Shown piece after piece: positions 20,605 to 29,257 of a stretch of DNA of 64,000 bases; within the stretch, counting starts at the first letter, position 1, and each line of letters starts with the position of its first letter. The notes below the pieces were generated by a model. That model was not told where the DNA came from. It did not search any database and was given only the letters and a program-made list of their open reading frames with translations. The stretch lies in the NCBI GenBank assembly GCA_902563505.1, contig CACEXK010000001.1, positions 1-64,000 on the forward strand. Direction: 5' to 3'. The position numbers and the translations under genes are program-made. This stretch comes from an uncultured Alphaproteobacteria bacterium. GTDB lineage: Bacteria; Pseudomonadota; Alphaproteobacteria; Methylaequorales; Methylaequoraceae.

Positions 20605-20995
20605 TCATTAATACTTTTTTAATACCTTTATCTTTTAAAAGCTCAATAATTTCATTAAGATTCTTTATTTTTGCATTTTTATCTACATTGAGTAATATTT
20701 TTGAATTTTCATCTAATTTAAATTTCAATAGTTCAGAAATTGTAATTTTTTGATCATTCCACTCTACAATTCCATTAGAATTAATAGAAATAGAATTAAA
20801 TGTTTTTTTGACCGATTGATTTTTTTTTACTCCATAAAATGATTCTGGCAGTGTTATTTTCTTATTATCTTTTTTTTGAATAACACCTGTCAAAAGAAAA
20901 AAAATAAGAAGTAAAAAAATTAAATTTATCATAGGAATCATATTGATTGATTCATTAAGATCTTTATTTTTTTTTTTATTTAATTTCAGTATCAT
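20576..20995 (-). CDS. Second ExbD/TolR-like protein, lacking the membrane aspartate
   Basis: 139 residues: one N-terminal membrane helix (about 17-38) and a periplasmic ExbD domain. The helix reads IPMINLIFLLLIFFLL. The conserved protonatable Asp of ExbD/TolR/MotB is replaced by Asn24 (codon AAT). In the preceding gene it is a normal Asp18. I start at ATG 20995; the upstream TTG at 21001 is less likely. It overlaps the first ExbD by 20 nt. It probably forms a heterodimer with it inside the ExbB pore. Confidence 0.85.
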   Translation of the reverse strand: MILKLNKKKNKDLNESINMIPMINLIFLLLIFFLLTGVIQKKDNKKITLPESFYGVKKNQSVKKTFNSISINSNGIVEWNDQKITISELLKFKLDENSKILLNVDKNAKIKNLNEIIELLKDKGIKKVLMNVRHKNVES

Positions 20996-21371
20996 TAGCA
21001 AAGGTTACTTCGTTGATTTGATTTTTTTTAAATAAATCCAACAAAAATATTAATATTTCAATTTCTGAAGTATCATCATTCAGAATTACAACATTTTTAA
21101 AATTATTACTTTCCCATAGTTTTAAAATCTCCGATTCTATTAAATCTTTATCTACCTTTTTTTTATCAATAAAGTATTTATTATTTTTAATAAAAACATT
21201 AATGGTTTTCGGATCACTTGATTGAGTATTTATTTTGTTTTCAATTGAAAATTTTACTTCTCTTCTCTCTGAAAAATTTGTTGCAAGCATAAAAAAAACA
21301 AGCATTAAAAAAATAATATCTATTAAAGGAATAATATTAATCTTTAATGATTTTTTGTTAATCTTATACAT
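20976..21371 (-). CDS. exbD: ExbD/TolR-type biopolymer transport protein
   Basis: 131 residues with a single membrane helix (about 11-32) carrying IPLIDIIFLMLVFFML; D18 is the proton-translocating Asp. The periplasmic part contains the repeated beta-alpha pattern of ExbD (KNNKYFIDKKKVD, KNVVILNDD). Works with ExbB as the proton-driven motor for TonB. Starts 17 nt after exbB and overlaps the second, Asn-containing ExbD by 20 nt. Confidence 0.9.
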   Translation of the reverse strand: MYKINKKSLKINIIPLIDIIFLMLVFFMLATNFSERREVKFSIENKINTQSSDPKTINVFIKNNKYFIDKKKVDKDLIESEILKLWESNNFKNVVILNDDTSEIEILIFLLDLFKKNQINEVTFANDTEIK

Positions 21372-21388
21372 ATAAAAAATAATTTTTA

Positions 21389-21997
21389 TTAATTTTTTTT
21401 TGAGAGTTGTCCCAAAAAGAATTCCAAATTTTTTTGAAAATCGTATATTTTTTTTTCATAATAATAATGACTTATTAATGCTGGTATCGCAACTATTAAA
21501 CCCATTGCAGTTGTTAATAAGGCAGTCCATATTCCACCTGCTAAAATTGAGGGATCAACTAAGCTTCCACCAATTTCCAATTCATTGAATGAGTCTATCA
21601 TTCCGATAACGGTTCCTAAAAGACCAATTAGTGGACTAACTTGACCTATGATTTCAAGTGAAGGTAAAAGTTTGTGAGCTTTATTAAACTCAGAATCTAG
21701 TACAAGATTTAGTTCATCTACTTGTTCGGTTTTTTTGTCTCTTTTTTCAATTATTTGGATGATATCAACTAATAGTGAAATTTGACTTGATGACCCCAAA
21801 TCCTGAATAGAGACTTTGAAATCAGATAAGTTTTTTGATTCTTTTAAGTGCTTAGAAAATTTTTTAAAATTCAAATTACTGAAGAAATAAATTTCAAAAA
21901 ATTTGTAAATAATTATAGCTAATCCAATTATTGACATTACCAGTAGGAGCGAAAATATTATTCCTCCTTTATCTAAATAATTCTGAAATTCATTCAT
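21389..21997 (-). CDS. exbB: ExbB/TolQ/MotA-type proton channel protein
   Basis: 202 residues, three membrane helices. The conserved core [17 protein letters not shown] and [27 protein letters not shown] holds the channel threonines of ExbB. It forms the pentameric stator around the ExbD helices. I call it ExbB rather than TolQ because the neighbouring genes are ExbD, ExbD and TonB, not TolA/TolB/Pal. It starts 19 nt after the ABC ATPase gene, so the motor is likely co-transcribed with the ABC importer. Confidence 0.9.
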   Translation of the reverse strand: MNEFQNYLDKGGIIFSLLLVMSIIGLAIIIYKFFEIYFFSNLNFKKFSKHLKESKNLSDFKVSIQDLGSSSQISLLVDIIQIIEKRDKKTEQVDELNLVLDSEFNKAHKLLPSLEIIGQVSPLIGLLGTVIGMIDSFNELEIGGSLVDPSILAGGIWTALLTTAMGLIVAIPALISHYYYEKKIYDFQKNLEFFLGQLSKKN

Positions 21998-22016
21998 TTC
22001 TAAAATCCCATAATTG

Positions 22017-22772
22017 TTAAACTATACCACCAAGTATTTTAGGATATTTTTTTTTAAGATTATTATATTCAGCACTAACATTTTTGTTATCAACATTTAA
22101 AGGATTTCTATTTGACTTAACTTTATAATCAAAAACGACTGTACCTGGTTTTTTTGAAAAAAAAAGTATTCTGTCTGAGAGTAATAATGCTTCTTTAAGA
22201 CTATGGGTAATTAGGATGATTGTTATAGGTTTCATTTTCCAATAATTTATTAACACATCATATAGATTTTCAGAGGTCGGTTGATCCAATGAGACAAAAG
22301 GCTCATCCATTAGTAAAATACTTGGTTTATTTATTAAAGCTCTTGCAAGAGAAACTTTCCTTCTCATCCCACCTGAAATAGCTTTTGGGTAGAAATCTAT
22401 AAATTCTGAAAGCCCAAAGTTATTTAATAAATCATTTATATCGCCTTCTATATTTGTTTTTTTCTGGCTAACCAATTCTATGTTTTCTCTCACAGTAAGC
22501 CAAGGCAATAACCTTGAGGATTGAAAAACATAACTTATATTTTCTTCAATATCTTTTCTAGTTTTGCCATTCAATTTTATATTTTGTTTATCTGCAGAAA
22601 TCAATCCACCAATTATGTTCATAAGTGTTGTTTTTCCACATCCTGAAGGTCCAACAATGCACACAAACTCTTTAGAATTAATTTTGATATCAATATTCTT
22701 GAGTACATTGATTTTAGAATTATCTAATTTATTAATAAAGTTTTTTTCTTTGATATTAATTTCGAAATTCAT
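22017..22772 (-). CDS. ABC transporter ATP-binding protein, NitT/TauT (SsuB) type
   Basis: 251 residues. Walker [10 protein letters not shown] at 41-49, the Q-loop in [16 protein letters not shown], the signature [15 protein letters not shown], Walker [13 protein letters not shown], and the switch His in [11 protein letters not shown]. Matches the nitrate/sulfonate/taurine importer class. It forms the importer with the permease at 22775 and the binding protein at 23527. Substrate unknown. Confidence 0.93.
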   Translation of the reverse strand: MNFEINIKEKNFINKLDNSKINVLKNIDIKINSKEFVCIVGPSGCGKTTLMNIIGGLISADKQNIKLNGKTRKDIEENISYVFQSSRLLPWLTVRENIELVSQKKTNIEGDINDLLNNFGLSEFIDFYPKAISGGMRRKVSLARALINKPSILLMDEPFVSLDQPTSENLYDVLINYWKMKPITIILITHSLKEALLLSDRILFFSKKPGTVVFDYKVKSNRNPLNVDNKNVSAEYNNLKKKYPKILGGIV

Positions 22773-22774
22773 TT

Positions 22775-23524
22775 TTACTTCCAGATTGATATTTTTCTCT
22801 CAAAAGGTCTAACTAAAATAAATTCAACAAATATTATAAGTAAAACGAATGCAAGTGTATAAGCTAAAATTCCAGAAATGTCAAAAAACTGGAAAAATCC
22901 ATATAACTTAAATCCGACACCATTACTTCTTCCAAGAAGTTCTACAACTAAAACTATTTTCCATATGAGAGAAAGCCCAGACCTTGCTGATGAAAGCAAA
23001 TATGGGTACAATTGTGGAAATATAACTTTTAGGTAAAATCTTTTTTTTGGTATTCTGTAGAACTTTGCAACTTCGATATAGTCTCTTTCAATAGCTCTTG
23101 CTCCCTCTCGCATTATTACAGCAACCATAGGAATTTTATTAAGTGAAACAGCAAGAATTGCTGCAATTTCATTCAAACCAAACCATACATAACAAAGTAT
23201 TATAATTACTAAAGCAGGGACATTGAGACCTAGAATAAGCCAATCATCAAGAAAAACATTTATTTTTTTATTTCTTCCCATATAAATACCAAAGAATGTT
23301 CCAATAAACATCGCAATTAGAAATGAGATAAAAACTCTTTTTAAAGTTATTGAAGTATGAATAAAAAGCTCATAGCTTTCAGCTTCTTCAATTATTTTTA
23401 AAAATACTTCCTTGGGGCCAGGAAGCAAATCTACATTGACAACCAAACTTGATACTTGCCATATAATAAAAAAAAGCAGAACGGAAGCAGACCTCAAGAT
23501 CGCATTAGATTGAAGTGAGTTCAT
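22775..23524 (-). CDS. ABC transporter permease, NitT/TauT (SsuC) type
   Basis: 249 residues with about six membrane helices. The cytoplasmic coupling loop has the EAA-like motif EVAKFYRIPKKRFYLKVIFP. I start at ATG 23524 (MNSLQSNAIL), 2 nt after the binding-protein stop; a TTG at 23539 inside the previous gene is less likely. Belongs to the BPD-transporter permease family and pairs with the downstream ATPase, 2 nt away. Confidence 0.92.
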   Translation of the reverse strand: MNSLQSNAILRSASVLLFFIIWQVSSLVVNVDLLPGPKEVFLKIIEEAESYELFIHTSITLKRVFISFLIAMFIGTFFGIYMGRNKKINVFLDDWLILGLNVPALVIIILCYVWFGLNEIAAILAVSLNKIPMVAVIMREGARAIERDYIEVAKFYRIPKKRFYLKVIFPQLYPYLLSSARSGLSLIWKIVLVVELLGRSNGVGFKLYGFFQFFDISGILAYTLAFVLLIIFVEFILVRPFERKISIWK

Positions 23525-23526
23525 GA

Positions 23527-24492
23527 TTAATTTTTCCAAAAAGTTCCTGGAGATAATTTTTCAGCTTTACCGACTAGTTCTTTCCCTCCAATCTTTGAAA
23601 GAATGGAGTAAAGTTTTTTTGATCCCTCAAGTTGTGCCGTTGTGAAATCCTCTGTGGGGATACCTTCTCTATATATTTCGCGAAGTTTGACAAAAATTGA
23701 ATCCTCAGCTACATTCATATTTGGTCTGATTTTCTCCCAGATCTCATCGGATTCTAACATTATTCTTTTAGCTTCTTTTGAAGCCTCAAGAAAATTATTC
23801 AATTTAGTTTGGTTGTTCATACCCCACTCATCTCTAAAAACCCAACCAATAACTGGGACACCTTTAGGAATTCCAAGTTGGGTTAATATGTCATTAATAT
23901 TTATTGCTTTTTTGAACTTTTTATCAGCAAGTAATTTTGCTTGGTAAGGCCAGTAAGTCAGGATTGCATCAAAACTCTCCTGTTTCATTTTTTTATTTAA
24001 GAGTGGTGGAGCCCCAAAAATAGGTTTGCTAAGTTTTTTTAAATCCTCTCCGTGCTTTTGTTTGTAAAATGCTTGGAAAATAAGCCAGCCTTTATCAACC
24101 TGACCTCCTGCAATACCAATTTTTTTTCCCTTTAAATCTGATTCGGAACGGATTGTGGAACTTTCTGTGACTATAAGTCCTCCAGCAGCCATTGAATGAG
24201 GAACAAAAGAAAACAACCTGTTTTCGCTTCTTTGTCTGGAAACCCAAAACCAATCTGTAATGATAATGTCGACTGCTCTTCCTTGTAAAGCAACAGCAGC
24301 TGCATTTTTACTCGCAAGTTCTACAATCTCTAAATCAATTCCAAACTTTTTATCTAAGCCAGTATCTTTGATTAACTTCAATTCCCAATTAGCACTTCCA
24401 TACTGAAGAGAACCAACCTTAATTTTTTCGGCTAATAAATCACTGAATTGTCCTAGTGATAAAATAACTATAGTAATTAAAATTTTTAACAT
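23527..24492 (-). CDS. Periplasmic substrate-binding protein, NitT/TauT (SsuA/THI5-like)
   Basis: 321 residues with a signal peptide (about 1-21, ending LLAEKI). The mature protein begins KVGSLQYGSANWELKLIKDTGL and has the family's AAAVALQGRAVDIIITDWFW and LKGKKIGIAGGQ segments, as in aliphatic sulfonate, taurine, nitrate and pyrimidine-precursor binding proteins. The ligand cannot be told from sequence. First gene of the seven-gene operon that continues through ABC, ExbB, two ExbD and TonB, which suggests a scarce or bulky substrate that also needs TonB-driven outer-membrane uptake. Confidence 0.9.
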   Translation of the reverse strand: MLKILITIVILSLGQFSDLLAEKIKVGSLQYGSANWELKLIKDTGLDKKFGIDLEIVELASKNAAAVALQGRAVDIIITDWFWVSRQRSENRLFSFVPHSMAAGGLIVTESSTIRSESDLKGKKIGIAGGQVDKGWLIFQAFYKQKHGEDLKKLSKPIFGAPPLLNKKMKQESFDAILTYWPYQAKLLADKKFKKAININDILTQLGIPKGVPVIGWVFRDEWGMNNQTKLNNFLEASKEAKRIMLESDEIWEKIRPNMNVAEDSIFVKLREIYREGIPTEDFTTAQLEGSKKLYSILSKIGGKELVGKAEKLSPGTFWKN

Positions 24493-24588
24493 AAGTCTAT
24501 TTTAAAGACATTCTAATTTAGAAAAAAAATCTTATCAATTAGTATTGTAAAATAATATTTTTTTTAATTTAATATATAATATTTGTTT

Positions 24589-24828
24589 ATGACCAAGAAA
24601 AATCAAGAAATTGATCTAAGAGGATTAAAATGTCCAATAGTTGTATTGAAAATTGCAAAAGAAATTAAAAAAGCTAAAGTAGGAGAGATTTTTAAATTTC
24701 TTGTTGATGACCCTAAGGCAGAAAATGATATTGAAGAATTAGCTAAAAATATTAACATCAGAATACTTGAAAAAAAAAAATTTATTAAACAACAAATGTA
24801 TTATCTTTTTGTATTAAAAAAAAATTAA
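24589..24828 (+). CDS. TusA-like sulfurtransferase
   Basis: 79 residues from ATG 24589. The motif region IDLRGLKCPIVVLKIAKEI has the sulfur-carrying Cys of TusA/YeeD/SirA proteins. The second proline of the usual CPxP is Val here (CPIV). TusA relays sulfur to tRNA thiolation or molybdenum cofactor routes; which applies is not shown. It lies 4 nt before xseB and is divergent from the ABC/TonB operon. Confidence 0.8.
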   Translation: MTKKNQEIDLRGLKCPIVVLKIAKEIKKAKVGEIFKFLVDDPKAENDIEELAKNINIRILEKKKFIKQQMYYLFVLKKN

Positions 24829-24832
24829 TTAA

Positions 24833-25051
24833 ATGAATGAATTGTTAGACAAAAAAATTGATGAATTAAGTTTTGAAGAGGCCTTTGATAGGCTGAATAA
24901 AATTGTTGATTTGATTGAAGAAGGTGGAATTAGTTTAGATGATTCAATCAAATACTATGAAACTGGGATCTCTCTAAAAAATCATTGTGAAAAAAAACTT
25001 AAGAATGCTGAAGTGAAAATCAAAAAAGTAATAGACAACAAAATCGAATAA
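24833..25051 (+). CDS. xseB: Exodeoxyribonuclease VII small subunit
   Basis: 72 residues. SFEEAFDRLNKIVDLIEEGGISLDDSIKYYETG is the standard XseB sequence, forming a small helical hairpin that binds the catalytic XseA. Followed by ispA after 4 nt, as in most alphaproteobacteria. The catalytic subunit gene xseA is not in this window. Confidence 0.93.
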   Translation: MNELLDKKIDELSFEEAFDRLNKIVDLIEEGGISLDDSIKYYETGISLKNHCEKKLKNAEVKIKKVIDNKIE

Positions 25052-25055
25052 TTTT

Positions 25056-25952
25056 ATGAAAAATATTCCAGAAAATGTAGAAAATTATTTAGGTACATTT
25101 TCCAAAAAATTTGACAAAAATCTTGTTAAATTATTACCAAAATCTCAACAATTCTCTTCTAAACTATTTGATGCAATGTATTATGTAATCAGAGTTGGAG
25201 GAAAAAGGTTAAGACCAGTTTTTCTTATGGAGATTTCAGAAATACTTGGTGTAGCAAAAACCTATTCTTTTAGAACTGCAGCATCAATAGAATTTATACA
25301 TTGTTACTCTTTGGTGCATGATGATTTACCAGCTATGGACGATGACGATTTAAGAAGAGGAAGTCCAACATGTCACAAAAAGTATGATGATGCCACTGCA
25401 ATATTAGTCGGAGACGCTTTCCAGTCTCTCGCTTTTGAAATTTTAGCTGATGAGAAGACACACCCGAACCCAGAAATTAGATGTTCTTTGATAAATGAAC
25501 TAGCAAAATCTTCCGGTTCTGCAGGTATGGTAGGAGGACAGATGTTAGATCTAGAGGCAGAGAAAAAAAAATTAAATTTAGAGGAAATTCTTAATCTTCA
25601 AAGATTAAAAACAGGTGAGTTGTTCAGATTTTCTTGCTTAGCATCATGCATTCTTTCAGATAAATCAGATGAAATTCCAATTTTTATGGATTTTGCATCA
25701 AAACTTGGATTGGCTTTTCAAATCAAAGATGATCTTCTGGATGTTGAAGGAGACGAAAAAGAGATTGGTAAAAAAACAAAAAAAGACCTTGGTCGAGGTA
25801 AAGAAACATTAATCTCTCTTTTAGGTAAAAATAACGCCAAAAAAAAATCAGAAGATTTGATTTTTGATGCAATTAAATTACTTAAGCCTTATGGAAAAAA
25901 AGCTGAAAAACTTATTGACCTTACTAATTTTATTATTTCTAGAAAAAAATAA
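25056..25952 (+). CDS. ispA: Farnesyl diphosphate synthase
   Basis: 298 residues. First aspartate-rich motif DDLPAMDDDDLRRG starting D89, with the two-residue insertion (DDxxxxD) of bacterial FPP synthases; second motif DDLLDVEGD at 225-229. Makes C15 farnesyl diphosphate for ubiquinone, undecaprenyl phosphate and the CrtE substrate pool. Sits in the xseB-ispA-tlyA order. The usual dxs gene between ispA and tlyA is missing; only 5 nt separate them. Confidence 0.93.
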   Translation: MKNIPENVENYLGTFSKKFDKNLVKLLPKSQQFSSKLFDAMYYVIRVGGKRLRPVFLMEISEILGVAKTYSFRTAASIEFIHCYSLVHDDLPAMDDDDLRRGSPTCHKKYDDATAILVGDAFQSLAFEILADEKTHPNPEIRCSLINELAKSSGSAGMVGGQMLDLEAEKKKLNLEEILNLQRLKTGELFRFSCLASCILSDKSDEIPIFMDFASKLGLAFQIKDDLLDVEGDEKEIGKKTKKDLGRGKETLISLLGKNNAKKKSEDLIFDAIKLLKPYGKKAEKLIDLTNFIISRKK

Positions 25953-25957
25953 TTGTT

Positions 25958-26722
25958 ATGTTCTTTTCTAAAAGAGTCAGAGAAAATCAAGGAAATAAAA
26001 GGTTGGACCTAATCTTAGTGGAATTAAAAATGGTATCCTCAAGGCAAAAGGCAGTATCTCTAATTATAACAGGAAATGTATTTGTAAGTGAAAGAAAAAT
26101 AGAAAAACCAGGAAAACTTGTTAAGTCAAACGAACTGATAAAAATAAAAAAGAAAGAAAATAAGTGGGTTTCACGTGGAGGAATAAAACTTTCTAATGCA
26201 TTAAGAACATTTAGTGTGAAAGTAAATCAAAAAGTTTGTATGGACATAGGGTGTTCAACTGGGGGTTTTACGCAAGTTTTATTGAGTGGTTCTGCAAAAA
26301 AAATATATGCGATCGATGTGGGTTACGGACAATTTGACTGGGAATTAAGAAAATCTGAAAGAATAAATTTACTAGAAAAAACAAATGCTCGATATATTGA
26401 TAGTACTATGATCAAAGAAAAAATTGATTTAATGGTATGTGATGTCAGTTTTATTTCTTTAAAAAAAGTTTTAGCTCCTTGTAAGGTTTTTTTAGCTGAA
26501 AAATATGAAATTATTTGTTTAATTAAACCTCAGTTTGAGTTGAAAAAATCTGATGTAGGTAAAGGCGGAATCATTAGAGACGAAATTCTTCAAAAAAAGA
26601 TTTGTGATGAAATCAAAAATTGGTTTGAATTTGAATTTCAGCCAAAAACTATTCAACTAGCTGAGAGTATTATAAAAGGGCAAAAAGGAAATAGAGAATT
26701 TTTTATCTATGCGAAAAAGTAA
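25958..26722 (+). CDS. tlyA: TlyA family rRNA 2'-O-methyltransferase
   Basis: 254 residues. S4 RNA-binding domain at about 14-75 (RLDLILVELKMVSSRQKAVSLI), then an FtsJ/RrmJ-like methyltransferase with VCMDIGCSTGGFTQVLL, AIDVGYGQ and VCDVSFISL. Family members methylate ribosomal RNA; older annotations call them hemolysin A. It ends 3 nt before the stop of convergent aroC. Confidence 0.92.
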   Translation: MFFSKRVRENQGNKRLDLILVELKMVSSRQKAVSLIITGNVFVSERKIEKPGKLVKSNELIKIKKKENKWVSRGGIKLSNALRTFSVKVNQKVCMDIGCSTGGFTQVLLSGSAKKIYAIDVGYGQFDWELRKSERINLLEKTNARYIDSTMIKEKIDLMVCDVSFISLKKVLAPCKVFLAEKYEIICLIKPQFELKKSDVGKGGIIRDEILQKKICDEIKNWFEFEFQPKTIQLAESIIKGQKGNREFFIYAKK

Positions 26723-26725
26723 CTT

Positions 26726-27796
26726 TTAATTTTTTAGTGACTTTTGAATAAGTAATAAATCTGCCAATACTATTGCCACCATTGCTTCACCAATTGGAAC
26801 AGCTCTAATACCAACACAAGGGTCGTGTCTTCCTTTAGTGGTTATATATGTATTTTTTCCTTCGACATTTATAGTTGATTTTTTCTTAAGAATCGAACTA
26901 GTGGGTTTTACTGCAAATCTTATAACTAAATCTTGACCAGATGTTATACCTCCAAGTGTGCCTCCAGCATTATTAGATTTGAAAGAGACTTTATTGTTTT
27001 TTGAGATAATTTCGTCTGCATTTTCTTCACCTCTTAACTCAGCGCTTTTAAGTCCAGATCCTATTTCAAACCCTTTTACTGCTGGAATACTCATTATTCC
27101 TTGAGCTAACATTGCATCAATTTTATTGAAAACAGGTTCTCCAAGACCAATTGGAACACCAGAAACATTAATTTCGATCATTGCTCCTATAGAAGAACCA
27201 TCTCTCCTAACTTCTTTAATGTATTTTTCCCATTTTTTTAGAACAGATTTATCTGGGCAAAAAAAGTTATTTTTTTTTATTTGATTCCAGTCCCAATTAT
27301 CATAATTAATTTTTTCCTTGCCGATCTGAATAAGTGCACCTCTAATTTTTACTTTATTTCCCAGAATCTTTTGCGCTATTGCACCAGCAGCAACTCTCAT
27401 AGCAGTTTCTCTGGCAGACGCTCTACCTCCTCCACGAAAATCTCGAATCCCATATTTCATTTGGTAAGTATAATCGGCATGTCCTGGTCTAAATTTATTT
27501 TTTATATCATTATAATCTTTTGATTTAACATCATTGTTTTCAATAATAAGTGAAATTGGTGTACCAGTTGTTATACCTTTAAAAACTCCTGACAGAATTG
27601 CTACTTTATCATTTTCTTTTCTTTGAGTAGTAAACTTTGATTGACCTGGTTTTCTTTTATCAAGAAAAGACTGAATATAATTTGCATCTAATTTGATATT
27701 TGAAGGTATACCTTCAACTACGCAGCCAAGAGCTTCTCCATGGCTTTCACCCCAAGTTGTAACTTTAAAAATCTTTCCAAAACTACTTCCTGTCAT
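26726..27796 (-). CDS. aroC: Chorismate synthase
   Basis: FMN-dependent lyase for the last shikimate step, EPSP to chorismate. 356 residues, normal length. Signatures are [17 protein letters not shown] near residue 15, [18 protein letters not shown] near 130 and the C-terminal [17 protein letters not shown]. It follows fabI on the same strand with a 5-nt gap, a typical alphaproteobacterial pair with pdxH divergent beyond fabI. Confidence 0.97.
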   Translation of the reverse strand: MTGSSFGKIFKVTTWGESHGEALGCVVEGIPSNIKLDANYIQSFLDKRKPGQSKFTTQRKENDKVAILSGVFKGITTGTPISLIIENNDVKSKDYNDIKNKFRPGHADYTYQMKYGIRDFRGGGRASARETAMRVAAGAIAQKILGNKVKIRGALIQIGKEKINYDNWDWNQIKKNNFFCPDKSVLKKWEKYIKEVRRDGSSIGAMIEINVSGVPIGLGEPVFNKIDAMLAQGIMSIPAVKGFEIGSGLKSAELRGEENADEIISKNNKVSFKSNNAGGTLGGITSGQDLVIRFAVKPTSSILKKKSTINVEGKNTYITTKGRHDPCVGIRAVPIGEAMVAIVLADLLLIQKSLKN

Positions 27797-27801
27797 ATTC
27801 T

Positions 27802-28611
27802 TTAATCCACTGTTATGTCGGGAGCATCAACTGCTTTCATTCCAACTACATGATATCCACAATCAACATGAATTATTTCTCCTGTTACGCCGGATGACAA
27901 ATCTGAAACAAGATAAATAGAATTTTTCCCTACCTCTTGGATATTAGTACTGCGTCTTAAAGGAGAATTGTATTCATTCCATCTTAAAATATATCTAAAA
28001 TCTGAAATACCTGATGCTGCCAATGTTTTAATTGGTCCAGCCGATATAGCATTAATCCTAATTTTTGCTCTACCTAGGTCTTCAGCCAAATATTTCACAC
28101 TTGTTTCTAAGGCTGATTTTGCTATTCCCATCACATTGTAGTGTGGCATAACCCTCTCTGCACCCAGATAAGAAAGAGTGAGAATTTGTCCTCCTCTAGT
28201 CATTAGTTCTTTTGCTCTTTGACATACTGCAGTTAGAGAGTAGCAAGAAACATTTAATGTATTAAGAAAATTTTCTCTTGTTGTTTCAACATATTTACCC
28301 TTTAATTCATTTTTATCTGAAAAAGCAACTGAATGTACAATGAAGTCAAGTGAATCCCAATTATTAGAGATTTTTTTAAAAAAATTATCAATACTTTTAT
28401 CTTCTTGAACATCACATTCAAAAACTAGTTTAGAATTACACTTCTCAGCCAATGGGATAACTCTTTTTTTTATTGAATCGTTAACATATGAGAATGCTAA
28501 CTCGGCTCCGCAATTACTAATTTGTTCTGCAATTCCCCAAGCTATAGATTTGTCATTAGCGATTCCTAATATTATTCCTTTTTTCCCCTTTAAATTTACG
28601 ATTGAATTCAT
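27802..28611 (-). CDS. fabI: Enoyl-[acyl-carrier-protein] reductase (NADH)
   Basis: 269 residues. Short-chain dehydrogenase family; [16 protein letters not shown] is the FabI form of the nucleotide motif. The catalytic pair is in [20 protein letters not shown] (Tyr-x6-Lys). Reduces the trans-2 double bond of acyl-ACP in each fatty acid elongation cycle. Starts 73 nt from divergent pdxH. Confidence 0.95.
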   Translation of the reverse strand: MNSIVNLKGKKGIILGIANDKSIAWGIAEQISNCGAELAFSYVNDSIKKRVIPLAEKCNSKLVFECDVQEDKSIDNFFKKISNNWDSLDFIVHSVAFSDKNELKGKYVETTRENFLNTLNVSCYSLTAVCQRAKELMTRGGQILTLSYLGAERVMPHYNVMGIAKSALETSVKYLAEDLGRAKIRINAISAGPIKTLAASGISDFRYILRWNEYNSPLRRSTNIQEVGKNSIYLVSDLSSGVTGEIIHVDCGYHVVGMKAVDAPDITVD

Positions 28612-28684
28612 ATTTTAATAACCAGTTGGTAATAATTTTTTTTTTTTAGTATTTTTATAATATATTTCGCTTTAAAAAGATAGA

Positions 28685-29254
28685 ATGAATCCTTTTAAAA
28701 AGTTTAATGAATGGTTTAATCAGGCTAAAAAACATTATCCGTTTGATCATACAGCTTTTGCTTTATCTACCTGCCATAAAAACAAACCGCATGTAAGAAT
28801 GGTATTGTTGAAAAAAATTCAAGCAGATGGTTATATTTTTTTTACCAACATAGAAAGTAATAAAGGTCGTCAATTTATGAGTAATAAAAATTTGTCGATG
28901 TGTTTTTATTGGGAAAGCCTAAATAAACAAATAAGAATCAGTGGAAGAGGCTCTATAATAGATTCTGTATCATCTGACAAATATTTTTCATCAAGACCTG
29001 TTGGCAGTCAAATCGGTGCCTGGGCCTCCAATCAGTCAAATGAAATTAAAAGTCGGAAATCTTTGATGAATAAATACACATCTTTTGAGAAGAAATATAA
29101 GAAAAATAATATTCCAAGGCCTAAGTATTGGGTTGGCATTAAAATCTCTCCATCTGAGTTTGAATTTTGGCAACAAGGAAAATTTAGAATGCATAAAAGA
29201 GAGGTGTATTATTTAACAAAGAGTAAATGGCAAAAGAAAATCTTATCTCCTTGA
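28685..29254 (+). CDS. pdxH: Pyridoxamine 5'-phosphate oxidase
   Basis: 189 residues. FMN enzyme that oxidises PNP/PMP to pyridoxal 5'-phosphate. Recognised by VRMVLLKKIQADGYIFFTN, RPVGSQIGAWASNQS, and the C-terminal EFWQQGKFRMHKRE and ending LSP. Cofactor supply matters for the many PLP enzymes nearby (ALAS, SerC, aminotransferase). Ends 3 nt from the stop of the convergent ALAS gene. Confidence 0.95.
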   Translation: MNPFKKFNEWFNQAKKHYPFDHTAFALSTCHKNKPHVRMVLLKKIQADGYIFFTNIESNKGRQFMSNKNLSMCFYWESLNKQIRISGRGSIIDSVSSDKYFSSRPVGSQIGAWASNQSNEIKSRKSLMNKYTSFEKKYKKNNIPRPKYWVGIKISPSEFEFWQQGKFRMHKREVYYLTKSKWQKKILSP

Positions 29255-29257
29255 TCT

